A stretch of 64,000 nucleotides of DNA from CAXMMR01 sp965198995 (GCA_965198995.1 CBDAQG010000002.1:1426001-1490000); one strand, 5' to 3'. Positions 50,441 through 60,070 are shown, numbered from the stretch's first letter. The notes: generated by a model not told the origin, from the sequence alone. Translations and numbers: made by a program.

Positions 50441-51661
50441 ATGACCGAAGAGTTCCACCGCATCCGCCGCCTGCCGCCCTACGTCTTCGCCGAGGTGAAC
50501 CAGGCCAAGGCGCAAGCCCGCGCCCGCTCGGAAGACATCATCGACCTCGGCATGGGCAATCCCGACAGCCCGACGCCGCCGCACATCGTCGCCAAGCTGG
50601 TCGAGACCGTGCAGGACCCGCGCTCGCACCGCTACTCCACCAGCAAGGGCATCCCGGGCCTGCGCCGCGCGCTCGCCGGCTACTACGACCGCCGCTTCGG
50701 CGTCGCGCTGGATCCGGAGACCGAAATCATCGCCACCCTGGGCAGCAAGGAAGGCCTCGCCAACCTCGCCAACGCCATCACCAGCCCGGGCGACACCATC
50801 CTGGTGCCCAACCCCTCCTACCCGATCCACCAGTTCGGCTTTATCATCGCCGGCGCCGCCGTCCGCTCCATCCCCGCCGAGCCGGGCGACGCCATGCTCG
50901 CGGCCATCGAGCGCGCCGTGCGCCACTCCGTGCCCAAGCCCACCGCGCTGGTCGTCAACTTCCCCTCGAACCCCACCGCGCTGGTCGCCGACCTCGCCTT
51001 CTACCGCGAGCTGGTGGCGCTCGCCCGCCGCCACGAGTTCTGGATCCTCTCCGACCTCGCCTACGCCGAGATCTACTTCGGTGAAACGCCGCCGCCCTCG
51101 ATCCTGCAGATCCCGGGCGCGAAGGACGTCGCCGTCGAGTTCACCTCGATGAGCAAGACCTACTCCATGGCCGGCTGGCGCATCGGCTTCGCCGCCGGCA
51201 ACCAGCGCCTGGTCTCGGCCCTGGCACGGATGAAATCATACCTCGACTACGGCGCCTTCACCCCGGTCCAGGTCGCCGCCGTCGCCGCCCTGAACGGCCC
51301 GCAGGACTGCGTCGCCGAAATGCGCGCGCTCTACCGCGACCGGCGCGACGTGCTCATCCGGGGCCTCACCGCCGCCGGCTGGGAGATGCCGAGCCCGGCC
51401 GGATCGATGTTCGTCTGGGCGCCGATCCCGCCCGCGCACGCCCATCTCGGCTCCGTCGCCTTCTCCAAGCTGCTGCTGGAGCAGGCCCGCGTCGCCGTCG
51501 CCCCCGGCCTCGGCTTCGGCGAGCAGGGCGAGGGCTACGTCCGCATCGGCCTGGTCGAGAACACCCACCGGCTGCGCCAGGCGGCGCGCTCCATCCGCCA
51601 CTTCCTGCAGCAGGGCGCTCCCGCCCCGGCCACGGAGGTGGTGCTGGAACCCGCGCATTGA
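50441..51661 (+). CDS. alaC: Alanine (glutamate-pyruvate) aminotransferase
   Basis: A 406-residue fold-type I aminotransferase of the AlaC type: RIRRLPPYVFAEVNQAKA and IIDLGMGNPDSPTP at the N-terminus, YSTSKGIPGLRRA, TLGSKEGLANLANAI, NPSYPIHQFGFI, VVNFPSNPTA, DLAYAEIYF, PLP lysine in FTSMSKTYSMAGWRIGF and YVRIGLVEN. The order alaC-hom-glpX-recJ is a conserved alphaproteobacterial neighbourhood. Its stop overlaps the hom start. Confidence 0.93.
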   Translation: MTEEFHRIRRLPPYVFAEVNQAKAQARARSEDIIDLGMGNPDSPTPPHIVAKLVETVQDPRSHRYSTSKGIPGLRRALAGYYDRRFGVALDPETEIIATLGSKEGLANLANAITSPGDTILVPNPSYPIHQFGFIIAGAAVRSIPAEPGDAMLAAIERAVRHSVPKPTALVVNFPSNPTALVADLAFYRELVALARRHEFWILSDLAYAEIYFGETPPPSILQIPGAKDVAVEFTSMSKTYSMAGWRIGFAAGNQRLVSALARMKSYLDYGAFTPVQVAAVAALNGPQDCVAEMRALYRDRRDVLIRGLTAAGWEMPSPAGSMFVWAPIPPAHAHLGSVAFSKLLLEQARVAVAPGLGFGEQGEGYVRIGLVENTHRLRQAARSIRHFLQQGAPAPATEVVLEPAH

Positions 51662-52947
51662 GCGAGCTCCGCCTCGGCGTCGCCGGCCTCGGCACCGTTG
51701 GCGCCGGCCTGCTCCGCCTGCTGTCCACCAATGCCGAGTTGATCGCGCTGCGCGCCGGCCGCCCGATCACCGTCACCGCCGTCTCCGCCCGCGACCGGGC
51801 GCGGCAGCGCGGCCTGCCGCTCGGCCACCTGCGCTGGCACGACGATCCGCGCGACCTCGCCGCCGACCCGCAGGTCGACGTCGTGGTCGAGCTCATCGGC
51901 GGCGCCGAGGGCGTCGCCCGCGCCCTGGTCGAGGCCGCCATCGCCGCCGGCAAGCCCGTCGTCACCGCCAACAAGGCGCTGCTCGCCATCCATGGCGCCG
52001 CCCTGGCCGCCAGTGCCGAGCGCGCCGGCGTCGTGCTCGCCTTCGAAGCCGCCGTCGGCGGCGGCATGCCGATCATCAAGACCCTGCGCGAAGGCCTCGC
52101 CGCCAACCGGATCGACCGCGTCGTCGGCATCCTCAATGGCACCTGCAACTACATCCTGACCAAGATGCGCGAGACCGGCCGCGAATACGCCGACATCCTC
52201 ACCGACGCCCAGCGCCTGGGCTACGCCGAGTCCAACCCGGCCGCCGACGTCGACGGCATCGACGCCGCGCACAAGCTGGCCATCCTGGCCGCACTCGCCT
52301 TCGGCCGCCCGGTCGCCTTGGACGAAATCCACGTCGAAGGCATCCGCGCCATCTCCGCGCTCGACATCGGCTTCGCCCGCGAGCTCGGCTACCGCATCAA
52401 GCTGCTCGGCATCGCCCGCCAGACCAGCGCCGGCATCGAAACCCGCGTCCACCCCTGCCTGGTCGGCGAGACGACCCCGATCGCCACCGTCGACGGCGTG
52501 TTCAACGCCGTGGTCGCGGAGGGCGACGTCGTCGGCCGGCTGATGCTGGAGGGCCGCGGCGCCGGCGCCGGCCCGACCGCCTCGGCCGTCGCCGCCGACT
52601 TGATCGACATCGCCCGCGGCCGCCACACCCCGGTCTGGGGTGCCGCCTCCACCGCGCTCTCGGTTGCCAAGGCGCTGCCAATGTCCGCCCATCGCGGCAC
52701 CTACTACCTGCGCCTGATGGTCACCGACCAACCAGGCGTCATCGCCGACGTCACCGCAGCCCTGCGCGACAGCGGCGTATCGCTGGAAAGCATGCTCCAG
52801 CACGGCCGCGCACCAGGCGAGGCAGTCCCCGTGGTGCTGGTGACGCACGAAACCTGCGAAGCCGACATGCGCGCTGCCATCGAACGGATCGCCTGCCTCA
52901 AGGCAGTCATCGAACACCCGATGATGATCAGGATCGAGCCGGCTTGA
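51658..52947 (+). CDS. hom: Homoserine dehydrogenase
   Basis: Reduces aspartate semialdehyde to homoserine for threonine and methionine. 429 residues: LRLGVAGLGTVGAGLLRLL (NAD fold), VVTANKALLAIHG, FEAAVGGGMPIIKTLREGLA, GILNGTCNYILTKM, YAESNPAADVDGIDAAHKL and a C-terminal ACT domain (YYLRLMVTDQPGVIADVTAA) for threonine feedback. TTG start overlapping the alaC stop (TTGA), so translationally coupled. The stop is flush with repeat A. Confidence 0.95.
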   Translation: MSELRLGVAGLGTVGAGLLRLLSTNAELIALRAGRPITVTAVSARDRARQRGLPLGHLRWHDDPRDLAADPQVDVVVELIGGAEGVARALVEAAIAAGKPVVTANKALLAIHGAALAASAERAGVVLAFEAAVGGGMPIIKTLREGLAANRIDRVVGILNGTCNYILTKMRETGREYADILTDAQRLGYAESNPAADVDGIDAAHKLAILAALAFGRPVALDEIHVEGIRAISALDIGFARELGYRIKLLGIARQTSAGIETRVHPCLVGETTPIATVDGVFNAVVAEGDVVGRLMLEGRGAGAGPTASAVAADLIDIARGRHTPVWGAASTALSVAKALPMSAHRGTYYLRLMVTDQPGVIADVTAALRDSGVSLESMLQHGRAPGEAVPVVLVTHETCEADMRAAIERIACLKAVIEHPMMIRIEPA

Positions 52948-53100
52948 AGGAAGGAAGTTGTCCTTTTTTGAAAAAAGGACCAGAAAACTTTTACTACTTC
53001 AGCAATCGTCAAACTGGTGAGTTCATACTCCAAGCGCTCGGCGCTAGCTTAACGAGCAAAAGTTTTTTGCTTCTTTTTTCAAAAAAGAAGCCTTTCCTTC
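52948..53100. repeat. Repeat A, copy 6
   Basis: Left hairpin tccttttttgaaaaaagga (G next to it mispairs), then cagaaaactttta; right aaaagttttttgcttctttt / ttcaaaaaagaagc. Longest spacer of the family. Starts at the base after the hom stop. Confidence 0.9.
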
Positions 53101-53127
53101 CCAAACGTCATGAGACGACTGGCCCCT

Positions 53128-53275
53128 TGTGCTAGCACAGTCATCGGCAGCGGAGATGGCGATCTTGCCTATGTGCAAGATTTCCCTAACTCATTGATTA
53201 AATTAATAACATCTCTGAGGACGCGTCGGCTTTCTGCGCCCGGCCGCGTCCGCGCAAATCTTGCTGTATTTCGCC
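53128..53275 (+). repeat. Repeat C, copy 1
   Basis: About 150 bp similar to 62470-62620 reversed: gtgctagcacagt, atcttgcctatgtgcaagat, ttcccta-actcattgat, ataacat, then after a diverged stretch caaatcttgctgtatttcgc. Lies between repeat A and the glpX start, so it may also contain the glpX promoter. Confidence 0.75.
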
Positions 53276-53369
53276 GATTCAGAATTATCCAGACCCACTT
53301 TCACCCGGTCGGGCAGAGCCTTGGCCGTTCTTATGCTAGGCTGCGCGGGCAGATCGAAAGGACTCGCCG

Positions 53370-54362
53370 ATGGACAGCCCCAGCATGGACGCCTACCACG
53401 CCAGCGACCGCAACCTGGCGCTCGACCTGGTGCGCGTGACCGAGGCGGCCGCGCTGGGGGCGTCGCGCTGGATGGGTCTGGGCAAGAAGAACGAGGCCGA
53501 CGCCGCCGCGGTCGAGGCGATGCGCCGCGCCTTCGACAGCGTCGCCATCGACGGCACGGTGGTGATCGGCGAGGGCGAGATGGACGAGGCGCCGATGCTC
53601 TACATCGGCGAGCGCGTCGGCGCCGGCGGCCCGCCGATGGACATCGCCGTCGATCCGCTCGAGGGCACCACGCTGACCGCCAAGGCCGGCCCGAACGCGC
53701 TGACCGTCGTCGCCCTGGCCGAGCAGGGCAAGTTCCTGCACGCGCCGGACATCTACATGGACAAAATCGCGGTCGGCGGCGGCTTGCCGCCCAACGTCGT
53801 CGACCTGGACGCCCCGGTGCTCGAGAACCTGCGCAACCTGGCCCGCGCCAAGAAGTGCGCGGTGACCGACCTCGTCGTCTGCACCCTGGACCGCGAGCGC
53901 CACGCCGAGCTCATCGCCCGCTGCCGGGAGGCAGGCGCGCGCATCATGCTGCTGTCGGACGGCGACGTCGCCGGGGTGATCGCGACGACGCTGCCGGACA
54001 GCGGCGTTGACCTCTACATCGGCTCCGGCGGCGCGCCGGAGGGCGTGCTGGCCGCCGCCGCGCTGCGCTGCACCGGCGGGCTGATGCAGGGCCGGCTGCT
54101 CTACGAGGACGACGCGCAAATCGCCCGCGCCCGCGAGATGGGCATCAGCGATCCACAGCAGAAATACGAGCTGCACGAGATGGCGCAGGGCGACGTGATG
54201 TTCGCCGCCACCGGCGTCACCGGCGGGCCGATGCTGCGCGGCGTGCAGCGCCGGGGCACCACGGCGGTGACCCACTCGATCGTCATGCGCAGCAAGTCGG
54301 GCACCCAGCGCTACATCGAGGCGCATCATAACTTCAGCACCAAGACCTGGGCGGAAAGCTGA
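53370..54362 (+). CDS. glpX: Class II fructose-1,6-bisphosphatase
   Basis: Gluconeogenic phosphatase. 330 residues: NLALDLVRVTEAAALGASRW, GLGKKNEADAAAVEAMR, VIGEGEMDEAPMLYIGE (metal-binding acids), DIAVDPLEGTTLTAKAGPNA, IMLLSDGDVAGVIA, DLYIGSGGAPEGVLAAAALR. Usual GlpX length and order. AAAGGA site before the ATG. Its stop abuts repeat A. Confidence 0.95.
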   Translation: MDSPSMDAYHASDRNLALDLVRVTEAAALGASRWMGLGKKNEADAAAVEAMRRAFDSVAIDGTVVIGEGEMDEAPMLYIGERVGAGGPPMDIAVDPLEGTTLTAKAGPNALTVVALAEQGKFLHAPDIYMDKIAVGGGLPPNVVDLDAPVLENLRNLARAKKCAVTDLVVCTLDRERHAELIARCREAGARIMLLSDGDVAGVIATTLPDSGVDLYIGSGGAPEGVLAAAALRCTGGLMQGRLLYEDDAQIARAREMGISDPQQKYELHEMAQGDVMFAATGVTGGPMLRGVQRRGTTAVTHSIVMRSKSGTQRYIEAHHNFSTKTWAES

Positions 54363-54476
54363 GGAAGCGCCTTCTTTTCTACAAAAAAGAAGCAAAAAAC
54401 TCTTGCCAGTTAAAGCATGAATCGTAATCAAAAGTTTTTTGGTCCTTTTTTTCAAAAAAGGACTGCTTGCTTCCTT
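54363..54476. repeat. Repeat A, copy 7
   Basis: Left half diverged (ccttcttttctacaaaaaag / aagc, aaaaaactctt); right aaaagttttttggtcctttt / tttcaaaaaaggac. Fills the gap between glpX and recJ, both on the plus strand. Confidence 0.9.
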
Positions 54477-54487
54477 CATCAACAAAG

Positions 54488-56254
54488 ATGACCGAGCCCG
54501 TCCTTGGCGTCGCCGCCAGCCTGACTGGCCGCCGCTGGCTCTGGCGCCATGGCGAGGACCGTGTCGGCCTCGGCATAGCGGAGCGCCTCGGCCTGCCCGA
54601 GATCGTCGGCCGCCTGCTCGCCGCCCGCGGCGTCGGCGTCGAGGCCGCGGCCGACTTCATCGCGCCGACCCTGCGCGCCCTGCTGCCCGACCCGTCGGTG
54701 CTGCTTGACATGGACATCGCGGCCGAGCGCCTGGCCCGGGCGGCGAGCGCGGGCGAGACAGTCGCCGTGTTCGGCGACTACGACGTCGACGGCGCCTGTT
54801 CGGCGGCGATCATCACCCTGCTGCTGCGCGGCCTGGGCTGCCGCGTGCTGACCCACGTGCCCGACCGCATCCTGGAGGGCTACGGCCCGAACGCGCCGGC
54901 GCTGCTCGCTCTGGCGGAGCGTGGCGCCAGCCTGCTGGTGTGCGTCGACTGCGGCACCGCGGCGCATGCCGAGCTGGCGGTGCTGGCGGGCCGCGCCGAC
55001 GTCGTGGTGCTCGACCATCACAAGGCGGAGGGCTTGCCGCCCCAGGTGCTGGCCACGGTCAACCCAAACCGGCTCGACGACGGCTCCGGCCTGCGCCAGC
55101 TCTGCGCCGCCGGCGTCGCCTTCCTCGCCGCCGTCGCGACGGTGCGTGAGCTGCGGCGGCGCGGCTGGTTCGCCGGCCGGCCGGAGCCCGACCTGATCAG
55201 CCTGCTCGACCTGGTCGCGCTGGCAACCGTGTGCGACGTGATGCCGCTCACCGGCCTCAATCGTGCGCTGGTCAGTCAGGGCCTGCGGGTGATGGGCCGA
55301 CGCGCCCGGCCTGGCGTCTCCGCCCTGCTCGACGTCGCGATGGCGCGCGACGCGCCCTCCGCCTTCACCTGCGGCTTTGCGCTCGGCCCGCGGATCAACG
55401 CCGGGGGGCGGATCAGCGAGGCGGATCTCGGCCTCCGGCTGCTGCTGTGCGAGGAGCCCGTCGAGGCGCGCGCCCTGGCGGTGCGGCTCGAGGAGGTCAA
55501 CCGCACCCGCCAGACCGTCGAGCGCGACATGCTGGACAGCGCCATGGCGCAGGCCGAGGCCCAGGTCGCGGCCGGCCGGGCGACGACGTTCGTCCACGGT
55601 GAAGGCTGGCATCCCGGTGTCGTCGGCATCGTCGCCAGCCGCGTGCGCGAGCGCTTCAACCGCCCAGCCCTGGTCGGCGGGCGGGCGGGCGTCCTGGTCA
55701 AGGGGTCGGGGCGATCGGTGCCTGGGCTGGACCTGGGTGCGGCGGTGATCGCCGCCCGTCAGTCCGGCCTGCTGCTCAGCGGCGGCGGCCACGCCATGGC
55801 CGCCGGCTTCACGCTGCAGGCCGACCAGGCGGCCGCCTTTCACGCCTTTATCGACACCCGGCTGGCTGCCGCTGCCGCGCTGCCACGCGCCGCTGACCTC
55901 GGCATCGAGGCGACCGTCTCGGTGCCGGGCGCCACGGTCGAGCTGGCAACCCATCTGCAGCGGCTGGCGCCCTTTGGTCCGGGCAACGAGGAGCCGGTGT
56001 TCGTGGTGCCGCGCGCCCGGGTGGTGCGCTGGGACCGGCTCGGCGCGGAGGGCGGCACGATCCGCGCCTTCGTCGAGGGCGAGGGCGGCGGTGGCCGGCT
56101 CAAGGCGATGCTGTTCCGCGCCCGCGAAGAGAGCATGGCGGCGGCATTGACCACCGGCGGCGTGGCTCTACATCTAGCCGGACAGTTGCGGGCGGAGAGC
56201 TGGAACGGCTCCACCACCGTCAGTCTGTCGATCGCCGACGCCGCGCTGGCCTGA
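54488..56254 (+). CDS. recJ: Single-stranded-DNA exonuclease RecJ
   Basis: 5'-3' ssDNA exonuclease of recombination and mismatch repair. 588 residues of the DHH family: AVFGDYDVDGACSAAII, LLVCVDCGTAAHAELAVL, VVLDHHKAEGLP, GPRINAGGRISEADLGLRLL, EGWHPGVVGIVASRVRERF, GGGHAMAAGF and a C-terminal OB-like domain (QRLAPFGPGNEEPVF). The ATG at 54488 is preferred; a TTG seven codons earlier is inside repeat A. Confidence 0.95.
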   Translation: MTEPVLGVAASLTGRRWLWRHGEDRVGLGIAERLGLPEIVGRLLAARGVGVEAAADFIAPTLRALLPDPSVLLDMDIAAERLARAASAGETVAVFGDYDVDGACSAAIITLLLRGLGCRVLTHVPDRILEGYGPNAPALLALAERGASLLVCVDCGTAAHAELAVLAGRADVVVLDHHKAEGLPPQVLATVNPNRLDDGSGLRQLCAAGVAFLAAVATVRELRRRGWFAGRPEPDLISLLDLVALATVCDVMPLTGLNRALVSQGLRVMGRRARPGVSALLDVAMARDAPSAFTCGFALGPRINAGGRISEADLGLRLLLCEEPVEARALAVRLEEVNRTRQTVERDMLDSAMAQAEAQVAAGRATTFVHGEGWHPGVVGIVASRVRERFNRPALVGGRAGVLVKGSGRSVPGLDLGAAVIAARQSGLLLSGGGHAMAAGFTLQADQAAAFHAFIDTRLAAAAALPRAADLGIEATVSVPGATVELATHLQRLAPFGPGNEEPVFVVPRARVVRWDRLGAEGGTIRAFVEGEGGGGRLKAMLFRAREESMAAALTTGGVALHLAGQLRAESWNGSTTVSLSIADAALA

Positions 56255-56266
56255 CGCCAGGCCGGC

Positions 56267-56295
56267 TTGCCTGCCTGGCCCCCCCGGTCTAGGCA
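56267..56295 (+). promoter_or_regulatory. Candidate promoter of tRNA-Glu
   Basis: TTGCCT (56267-56272) and TAGGCA (56290-56295) with exactly 17 bases between, ending 10 bases before the tRNA. A plausible sigma-70-type -35/-10 pair; not proven. Confidence 0.4.
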
Positions 56296-56305
56296 GACGA
56301 CAAGG

Positions 56306-56381
56306 GTCCCCATCGTCTAGCGGCCCAGGACTCCGCCCTTTCACGGCGGCAACACGGGTTCGAATCCCGTTGGGGATGCCA
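56306..56381 (+). tRNA. tRNA-Glu (anticodon UUC)
   Basis: 76 nt including encoded CCA. GTCCCCA acceptor pairs with TGGGGAT (first pair G-U), D loop TCTAGCGGCCCAGGA, anticodon stem CCGCC/GGCGG with loop CTTTCAC and TTC at 56340-56342, T arm CGGGTTCGAATCCCG. Typical bacterial tRNA-Glu. Confidence 0.97.
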
Positions 56382-56395
56382 CTCAGCGTTCAGCG

Positions 56396-57409
56396 TCAGG
56401 CGACACGGGTGCCGTTGGTCGAGCCCTCGGCGCGCTGCGAGAGCTTCCGGCACTCGTCGCTATTGCGGATGACCTCGCAGAACGTCGCCAACGTGGTCGT
56501 GCCGCGGTTCAGGCGGTCGGTGTACAGCAGCAGCGCCGCCGGGTCGGGTTCGCGCTGCAGCAAGGCCTGGTAGACGGCCCGGATCATCGCATGCAGCATT
56601 GCGTTGCGCGTCGGCCCGGGCTCGACCGTCTCGGCGGGCGGCGCCGCGACCCATGGCCGAGAGATCAGCATCGTCGGGCGTTCGGCCGACGCGGGTCGAG
56701 GTAGGTCGCGCACGGCGCCGTAGGGTGCTGCGCGCATCGACCAGTCGATCCGGCAGCCGGCATCGTCAAACGGCCGCAGCCGCGTCGTCGCACCCTGCGG
56801 GCCGCCCCATTTCGCCTCGAAATACCGCCGCTCGGCGGCGATCTCGCTCGTGTTGTCGTCGGGTTGGCCGACATGGGCCAGGCAGTTGGGCTGCAGCGAG
56901 ACGGGGATGCCGCTGCGCTGCGCCCGCAGCACGTAGTCGGCCAGGCCAAGGTCTCCGGAGGCGAAGTTCTCATCGAACGCGCCCACCCAGTTATAGGCGG
57001 CCGAGCCGAAGGCCAGGCAGCTCCGGCCGGGCGGCTCGCTGACCTCCGGCGACGGCTGGCAGAGCAGCAATCCGGCGGCCTCCTGCTGCAGCATGCTGGC
57101 GACCACCAGGTCGAGGCCGCCGGGCTGGAAGCTGACCTCCTCGTCAAGCAGGATGGTCGCCTCGCAGCCATCCGCAAAGGAGGCCAGAATGGCCTCGTTG
57201 CGAGCCGCCGACATCGACGGCGCGGCGGCATGCAGCCACATCGTGCAGGCGCGCTGGGCGGCCAGGCCGGCGAACGCGTGGCGACCCGTCGTCGTCGTCT
57301 GGGCGGCGACGTACCAGTGCACGGGCAACGTGGTCGCGCTCCGGCAACGATCGATCAGGGCGCGCAGGTCGGTCTCGGCCCGAACGACTACTCCCAAACC
57401 GAGACGCAT
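56396..57409 (-). CDS. GT-A-like protein with C-terminal DUF4214
   Basis: 337 residues. Residues 1-220 resemble a GT2-type (GT-A) fold: VVVRAETDLRALIDRC, SAARNEAILASFADG, EATILLDEEVSFQPGGLDLV (position of the usual DxD is DEE), YNWVGAFDENFASGDLGLAD. Residues about 270-325 (AVYQALLQREPDPAALLLYT, FCEVIRNSDEC) match DUF4214, common in surface glycan and adhesin proteins. Probable glycosyltransferase, possibly inactive. No signal peptide. Divergent from the glycosidase gene. Confidence 0.68.
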   Translation of the reverse strand: MRLGLGVVVRAETDLRALIDRCRSATTLPVHWYVAAQTTTTGRHAFAGLAAQRACTMWLHAAAPSMSAARNEAILASFADGCEATILLDEEVSFQPGGLDLVVASMLQQEAAGLLLCQPSPEVSEPPGRSCLAFGSAAYNWVGAFDENFASGDLGLADYVLRAQRSGIPVSLQPNCLAHVGQPDDNTSEIAAERRYFEAKWGGPQGATTRLRPFDDAGCRIDWSMRAAPYGAVRDLPRPASAERPTMLISRPWVAAPPAETVEPGPTRNAMLHAMIRAVYQALLQREPDPAALLLYTDRLNRGTTTLATFCEVIRNSDECRKLSQRAEGSTNGTRVA

Positions 57410-57499
57410 GGCTTCATTCCCCGAGTTTTCTCGTTATCGTCGTGGCGGTCCGCAACGGATGAGCCGTATACGTCCCGGCGCCTGGCATTGTTGGATTGA

Positions 57500-59248
57500 T
57501 TGCTACTGACGTCCGGCAGGTCGTTCCGGCTCAGACTCCGATACGCCTCAAAGCCATCTAGATGCCTACGCAAGAGGTCGAGGTCCACCCTGCATATTGT
57601 CAGTTGTCTCGGGCTTTGGCGACGCCTGCGGTTCACGCCGGCCATGCTGGCGGCATGCCTGCTGCTCGCCGGCGGCCGCGCCGCCGATGCGGGGCCGCTC
57701 GAACTCGGCCTGGTCGATACAGAGAACTCGCAGTACCAGAGCGCTGACGTTCTCCGCTCGCATTTCGGCAGCTATCGCTCGCTGGGCGTCACCAATGCGC
57801 GCGCGCCGGTCAGTTGGTCCGATCAGGAGGTCACGCCGGACCATTGGCGTGACGCCACGTGGCTCGCCTACATGCGTCTTGCGGCCGCTTCGGGGCTGCG
57901 GCTCAGCCTCGACCTGGAGACCATCGCCGCGCCTCCGGCCTGGTTCATCGCCGCCCATCCGGATGCGCGCCTCGTCGACCAGAACGGCGTCACCACGGGC
58001 ACCCAGATGGTCAGCTACTGGTATCCCGGCTTGCGTCCGCTGGTACACGCCAAGGCGGACCGGATCCTGGCCATGCTGCAGGCGCACGGCGTGCTGCCCA
58101 GCATCACCACCGTCGTGGCCTCGCTCGGGCCGGCTGACGAGCCGATCTACCCGCCGCAATGGGTGCTCGGCCCGAACGCCGCCCCGCCAGGCTTCTGGTG
58201 GTTCGACGTGCATGCCCAGGCTGATTTCGGGCGGGCGATGGCGGCCAAATACGCCGGCATAGCCGTGGCCAATACGGCCTGGGGCACGCACTATGCGAGC
58301 TGGTCGGCGGTGGCGCCGCCGCGCCCCGGCACACCGGGACGGTTCTGGGCGGACGCGCTCGACTGGTATCGGGACACCAAGCGCGCCTTCGTGCGCTGGC
58401 AGGTCGCCGACACTCAGGCGCTGGTGCGCAAGTACTGGCCGAGCGACCCGCCGACGGTGACGATCCCGGTGCCCGGCACCCACATCCCGCCCTCCGAGTG
58501 GCAGCAGGCGCTGCGCAGCGCCTCGAGCGCCGACCCGCTGATCGTACAGATGAACGACACCGACATGCTCATCGAGGTCGCGATCGCCGACGGCGCCGCA
58601 CTGCACTTTACCGGCATGCCCGCCGGTGAGGAGCTGCAGTATATCCGGTCCCGGCTCCGGCAGGCCGGCAGCCAAGTGCGGTTGAGCGGCGAGACGGTGG
58701 GCGGGGGCACCATGGCCGCCTACGCCGCCGAGCTCGCCGCCGAGGTGATGGGCAGCAGCCTGGACGGCTTCGACTATCTCTACGGCACGGCGCTGTTCGG
58801 CCCCGACCACCTGACGCCCGATGCGGACATGGCGCCGGTCGCCGGCATGATGCGTCGCCTGGCCAGCGCTGACGTGCCGTCGCGCGCCAGCCTGTCGATC
58901 CCGGCCAACTTTAACCTGGTGCAGGGTGGCTGCGTCGACGTCGCGCCCGCCTCGGCGACACGGCTCTGCCTGTCGGCGACCGGGCAGCTGGTGATGCAGC
59001 GTGGGTCGGCGACGCTCTGGGCTGCACCGTCGCCGCCTCAGGCGTGTTCGGCCGGGCAGGCGTGGACGATGGGCTGCCGAGCCTCGTTCCAGGGTGACGG
59101 CAACCTAGTGCTCTACGATGGCGCGGCGCCGTACTGGAACACGGCGACCGGCGGCAGCGCGGCGGTCGCACTGCAGGCGCAGGCGTCGCCGCCCTACCTG
59201 TCGCTCACCACCGCCGCCGGGTCGGTGGTCTGGAGCAGCGGCCAGTAG
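57500..59248 (+). CDS. Secreted glycosidase-like protein with bulb-lectin domain
   Basis: 582 residues from the TTG, or 534 from ATG 57644. Hydrophobic export signal (MLAACLLLAGGRAADA), then a TIM-barrel-like domain (~70-460): VTNARAPVSWSDQEV, LRLSLDLETIAAPPAWFIA, ASLGPADEPIYPPQW, FGRAMAAKY, VANTAWGTHYASW, resembling beta-galactosidase/GH42-type barrels, with Glu in LGPADEP as possible acid/base. The last ~110 residues (ATGQLVMQRGSATLWAA, ASFQGDGNLVLYDGAAPYW) are a bulb-type mannose-binding-lectin repeat, QxDxNxVxY-like. It may bind and cut a glycan outside the cell. The start is uncertain. Confidence 0.68.
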   Translation: MLLTSGRSFRLRLRYASKPSRCLRKRSRSTLHIVSCLGLWRRLRFTPAMLAACLLLAGGRAADAGPLELGLVDTENSQYQSADVLRSHFGSYRSLGVTNARAPVSWSDQEVTPDHWRDATWLAYMRLAAASGLRLSLDLETIAAPPAWFIAAHPDARLVDQNGVTTGTQMVSYWYPGLRPLVHAKADRILAMLQAHGVLPSITTVVASLGPADEPIYPPQWVLGPNAAPPGFWWFDVHAQADFGRAMAAKYAGIAVANTAWGTHYASWSAVAPPRPGTPGRFWADALDWYRDTKRAFVRWQVADTQALVRKYWPSDPPTVTIPVPGTHIPPSEWQQALRSASSADPLIVQMNDTDMLIEVAIADGAALHFTGMPAGEELQYIRSRLRQAGSQVRLSGETVGGGTMAAYAAELAAEVMGSSLDGFDYLYGTALFGPDHLTPDADMAPVAGMMRRLASADVPSRASLSIPANFNLVQGGCVDVAPASATRLCLSATGQLVMQRGSATLWAAPSPPQACSAGQAWTMGCRASFQGDGNLVLYDGAAPYWNTATGGSAAVALQAQASPPYLSLTTAAGSVVWSSGQ

Positions 59249-59254
59249 CCGGCG

Positions 59255-60070
59255 TCAAGCGGCTGACGGTGCACCGACGCGGCGCCTGGCGGCCGAGCCG
59301 ATGACGGCGGCGGCGTAGAGCGCGCCGCCGATGGCCGTGATCCAGAAGCTGCTTGGCCAGTCGGTATACCAGGCACAAACGATACCGGCCCAGGCCTCGC
59401 CAACCGCCAGGGCGGCGGCACCAAGCAGGCCGGGCCAGAAGCGGCTGGTCAGACGCTGCGCCGTCGCCGCCGGCGCCACCATCAGGCTGAACACCAGCAG
59501 CACGCCGACGATCTGCACCGAGCCGGCCGTCGCCAGCGCGACCACCGCCAGGAAGAGCAGCGAGACGGCGCGGATCGGCACGCCGCGAGCCTCGGCGAGG
59601 TCCGGCTGCAGGCTGGCAAACAGCAGCGGCCGCATGATCGTCATCAGCGCCGCGAGGGTGACGAGGGTGAGACCGAGCAGCGTCACGACCGTCGCGTGGT
59701 CGACGCCGAGCACGTTGCCGAACAGCAGCGCGGTGGCCTGGCTGGCATAGGCGGTGAAGAAGTGCAGGCAGAGCAGGCCGAGTCCGAGCGAGACGGCCAG
59801 CACGATGCCGATCGCGACGTCCCGGCCGGCCAGACGCTCGCCCAGCGCCCCCATGGCCATGCCGGCGACGAGCGTCACGCCGATCAGGCCCCACAGCGGC
59901 GGCCAGCCGAGCAGCACCGCAGCGGTGGCGCCGGTGAAGCCCACGTGTGACAGCGCGTGACCGGCAAAGGCCTGGCCACGCAGGATGAGGAAGTAGCCGG
60001 CGAGGCCCGAGATGAGGCCGACCAAGCCGGCGGCCGCAAAGGCGTTGCGCATGAATTCGTACTGGAGCAA
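59255..60070 (-). CDS. znuB: Zinc/manganese-type ABC transporter permease
   Basis: 271 residues, eight to nine membrane segments, of the ABC-3 family: MRNAFAAAGLVGLISGLAGY, GQAFAGHALSHVGFTGATAA, ALLFGNVLGVD, SVQIVGVLLVFSLMVAPAAT. The third gene of znuA-znuC-znuB; 65 bases after znuC. Imports a divalent metal with ZnuC and ZnuA. Confidence 0.92.
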   Translation of the reverse strand: MLQYEFMRNAFAAAGLVGLISGLAGYFLILRGQAFAGHALSHVGFTGATAAVLLGWPPLWGLIGVTLVAGMAMGALGERLAGRDVAIGIVLAVSLGLGLLCLHFFTAYASQATALLFGNVLGVDHATVVTLLGLTLVTLAALMTIMRPLLFASLQPDLAEARGVPIRAVSLLFLAVVALATAGSVQIVGVLLVFSLMVAPAATAQRLTSRFWPGLLGAAALAVGEAWAGIVCAWYTDWPSSFWITAIGGALYAAAVIGSAARRRVGAPSAA

